This document shows, in pieces, positions 6,291 through 7,278 of a stretch of DNA of 7,278 nt. The notes below the pieces were generated by a model that was given only the letters and a program-made list of their open reading frames with translations, was not told where the DNA came from and did no database searches. Where the stretch lies: assembly GCA_015233515.1 (NCBI GenBank), contig JADFXS010000139.1:1-7278 (forward strand). The letters run 5' to 3'. Made by a program: the position numbers and the translations under genes. Source of the DNA: Deltaproteobacteria bacterium. GTDB taxonomy: Bacteria > Desulfobacterota > Desulfarculia > Adiutricales > JAGVGV01. Each line of letters opens with the position of its first letter. Position 1 is the stretch's first letter.

Positions 6291-6310
6291 CCCGGTTCCT
6301 TAGAGCCGGG
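6291..6310 (-). other. Hairpin in the wzt to Ig-like gene spacer
   Basis: CCCGG (6291-6295) and CCGGG (6306-6310) enclose 10 bases; on the minus-strand RNA two further inner pairs (UC with GA) are possible past one mismatch, leaving a 4-nt loop. It lies 20-39 nt after the wzt stop codon. No U-run follows, so it is not a classical intrinsic terminator. An RNA-processing or stability hairpin inside the operon is possible. The rest of the 122-nt spacer (6208-6329) is AT-rich and holds only the ribosome binding site of the next gene. Confidence 0.35.
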
Positions 6311-6329
6311 TGGTTGGCAATGGTTCCGT

Positions 6330-7278
6330 TTAACTAATCACCTGCACCTCCGGCTTTAATCTGACCATACCGATGGATAGGAAATCTGTAGCGGTTACCA
6401 CCTGAAAAGTTTTAATATTGTCTATCCAATGATAACAATTGTCAATATGAACGGCTTGGGAATGGGCGGCCACCGTGAGGGTATACTTCCCGGCGCCCAA
6501 GTTAAATTCATCGATGCGGTATCTGAGCGTACACCTAGACCCGGGTTGCATCTTAATCGGCACTTTGAGGTGAAAGGTATTAGTCCCGAAAACGTCTTGG
6601 CCGAATCTGTCCCGAATTAAAATGCCGACAGAGAGATCCTCACAGTCGATTTCGGAAAACAGATCTATATCGATAACGGCTGGTTTCCCCGAAACAAAGC
6701 AATCTATTTCCTCACCGAGGTCGTTCAACATCCGCAGCGAGGAAATTTTGGCCTTGAAATTGCCATAACCATCTTTCAGGGTCTGGGCCTGGCACACCGG
6801 GCTATCCGTTTCCTTGATTTTTTTAGCTAACATATAATTGTAAATATTAATTACTTGTTCCGGATCGCCGTGACTGACGACTTCTCCGTGATCCAGCAAG
6901 ATGGCCTGATCGCAGAGGATCTTGATGGCATTCAAATCGTGGGAGACTAAAATTATCGACCCGCCCTGTTCCCTAAACTTCCTTATTTTTGTAGAGCATT
7001 TTTGCTGAAAGTAGGCGTCGCCCACGGATAAGGCTTCATCGACCAAGAAACATTTAGGCTCGGCATGAATGGCAATGGAGAACGCCAACCGCATGACCAT
7101 ACCCGAGGAGTAAGTCTTAAGGGGTTTACCAATAAAGTCGTTTAATTCTGTGAAAGCAATCATCTGGTCCTTTTTTTGGTCGATTTCCTCCCGGTCCATG
7201 CCCAGCAACAGGCCATTCATATAAATATTTTCTAGCCCGGTCATTTCCATATTGAATCCGGTTCCCAATTCTAGGAGA
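6330..7278 (-). CDS. wzt: Wzt, ATPase subunit of an O-polysaccharide ABC exporter (5' end beyond the window)
   Basis: Wzt binds ATP in the cytoplasm and, with the membrane subunit Wzm, exports a lipid-linked polysaccharide. The frame is open to the right edge (LLE before LGTGFN), so the TTG at 7268 is not a real start; the Walker A and Q-loop region is outside the window. Counting from that leucine: GTGFNMEMTGLENIYMNG (2-19) is the conserved Wzt/TagH-type stretch, YSSGMVMRLAFSIA (53-66) the ABC signature in its usual Wzt variant, KCFLVDEALSVGD (72-84) Walker B and D-loop with D77 and E78, and ILVSHD (106-111) the H-loop with H110. From about 165 to 308 a beta-rich Wzt C-terminal domain follows (FKAKISSLRML, DRFGQDVFGTN, YHWIDNIKTFQV), which in characterised Wzt proteins binds the finished glycan and gives export specificity. 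It opens the visible operon; wzm is expected further upstream, off the right edge. KpsT and TagH are less likely because of this C-terminal domain. Confidence 0.95.
   Translation of the reverse strand, partial: LLELGTGFNMEMTGLENIYMNGLLLGMDREEIDQKKDQMIAFTELNDFIGKPLKTYSSGMVMRLAFSIAIHAEPKCFLVDEALSVGDAYFQQKCSTKIRKFREQGGSIILVSHDLNAIKILCDQAILLDHGEVVSHGDPEQVINIYNYMLAKKIKETDSPVCQAQTLKDGYGNFKAKISSLRMLNDLGEEIDCFVSGKPAVIDIDLFSEIDCEDLSVGILIRDRFGQDVFGTNTFHLKVPIKMQPGSRCTLRYRIDEFNLGAGKYTLTVAAHSQAVHIDNCYHWIDNIKTFQVVTATDFLSIGMVRLKPEVQVIS
7224..7278. repeat. Right copy of the 55-bp terminal inverted repeat (native location within wzt)
   Basis: This copy is in frame inside wzt and codes for a conserved part of the ATPase, so it is the genuine one. 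Its perfect reverse complement sits at 1-55, where it interrupts another gene. Identity ends at 7223/56. Because the contig begins and ends with the same 55-mer in opposite orientation, the assembly path folds back on itself here. Confidence 0.9.

Noticed and set aside
1..7278. The whole window as a transposon with 55-bp terminal inverted repeats
   Set aside because: No transposase or integrase is encoded, the repeats lie inside wzt coding sequence, and the content is an ordinary polysaccharide operon.

Overview
The window reads as one piece of a bacterial cell-surface polysaccharide (O-antigen type) cluster that exports its glycan through an ABC transporter. Every credible gene lies on the minus strand, so transcription runs from the right edge to the left. 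The genes fit a single operon, with gaps of 122, 115, 34 and 153 nt and no strong internal terminator or promoter. No RNA gene, CRISPR array, transposase or phage gene was seen. The species cannot be fixed. An export ATPase with a glycan-binding tail, GT4 glycosyltransferases and a DUF4214/coiled-coil methyltransferase together suggest an environmental bacterium of moderate GC, probably with an LPS-type envelope. The contig itself looks like a short-read (possibly metagenomic) assembly.

Layout in order of transcription: (1) 7278-6330, Wzt, the ATPase of a Wzm/Wzt O-polysaccharide exporter, with its N-terminus cut off by the window edge; (2) 6207-5674, a 177-residue protein made of a short N-terminal helix and an Ig-like beta-sandwich; (3) 5558-3870, a 562-residue protein with a DUF4214-like segment, a membrane-anchor helix, a long repetitive coiled coil and a C-terminal SAM methyltransferase; (4) 3835-800, a 1011-residue fusion of two GT4 glycosyltransferases and a Methyltransf_24-like domain; (5) 646-44, the start of a polytopic membrane protein, possibly a GT-C enzyme, broken at the left edge.

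Likely joint action (inference): the fusion protein adds sugars and a methyl group to a lipid-linked glycan; the anchored coiled-coil methyltransferase may cap the chain, with its rod setting distance or length; the Wzt C-terminal domain, perhaps helped by the Ig-like protein, recognises the finished chain; Wzm/Wzt then exports it. The known parallel is the E. coli O9a WbdD/Wzt system, but here the anchor and coiled coil precede the methyltransferase, no kinase domain is visible, and the rod is built from a degenerate 20-residue repeat.

One caution governs the edges. Bases 1-55 are the exact reverse complement of bases 7224-7278, which lie inside wzt. That repeat is exactly 55 bp long and interrupts coding sequence, so it is most simply an assembly-graph overlap or a chimeric junction. 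The last three residues and stop codon of the left-hand membrane protein come from it and should not be trusted.
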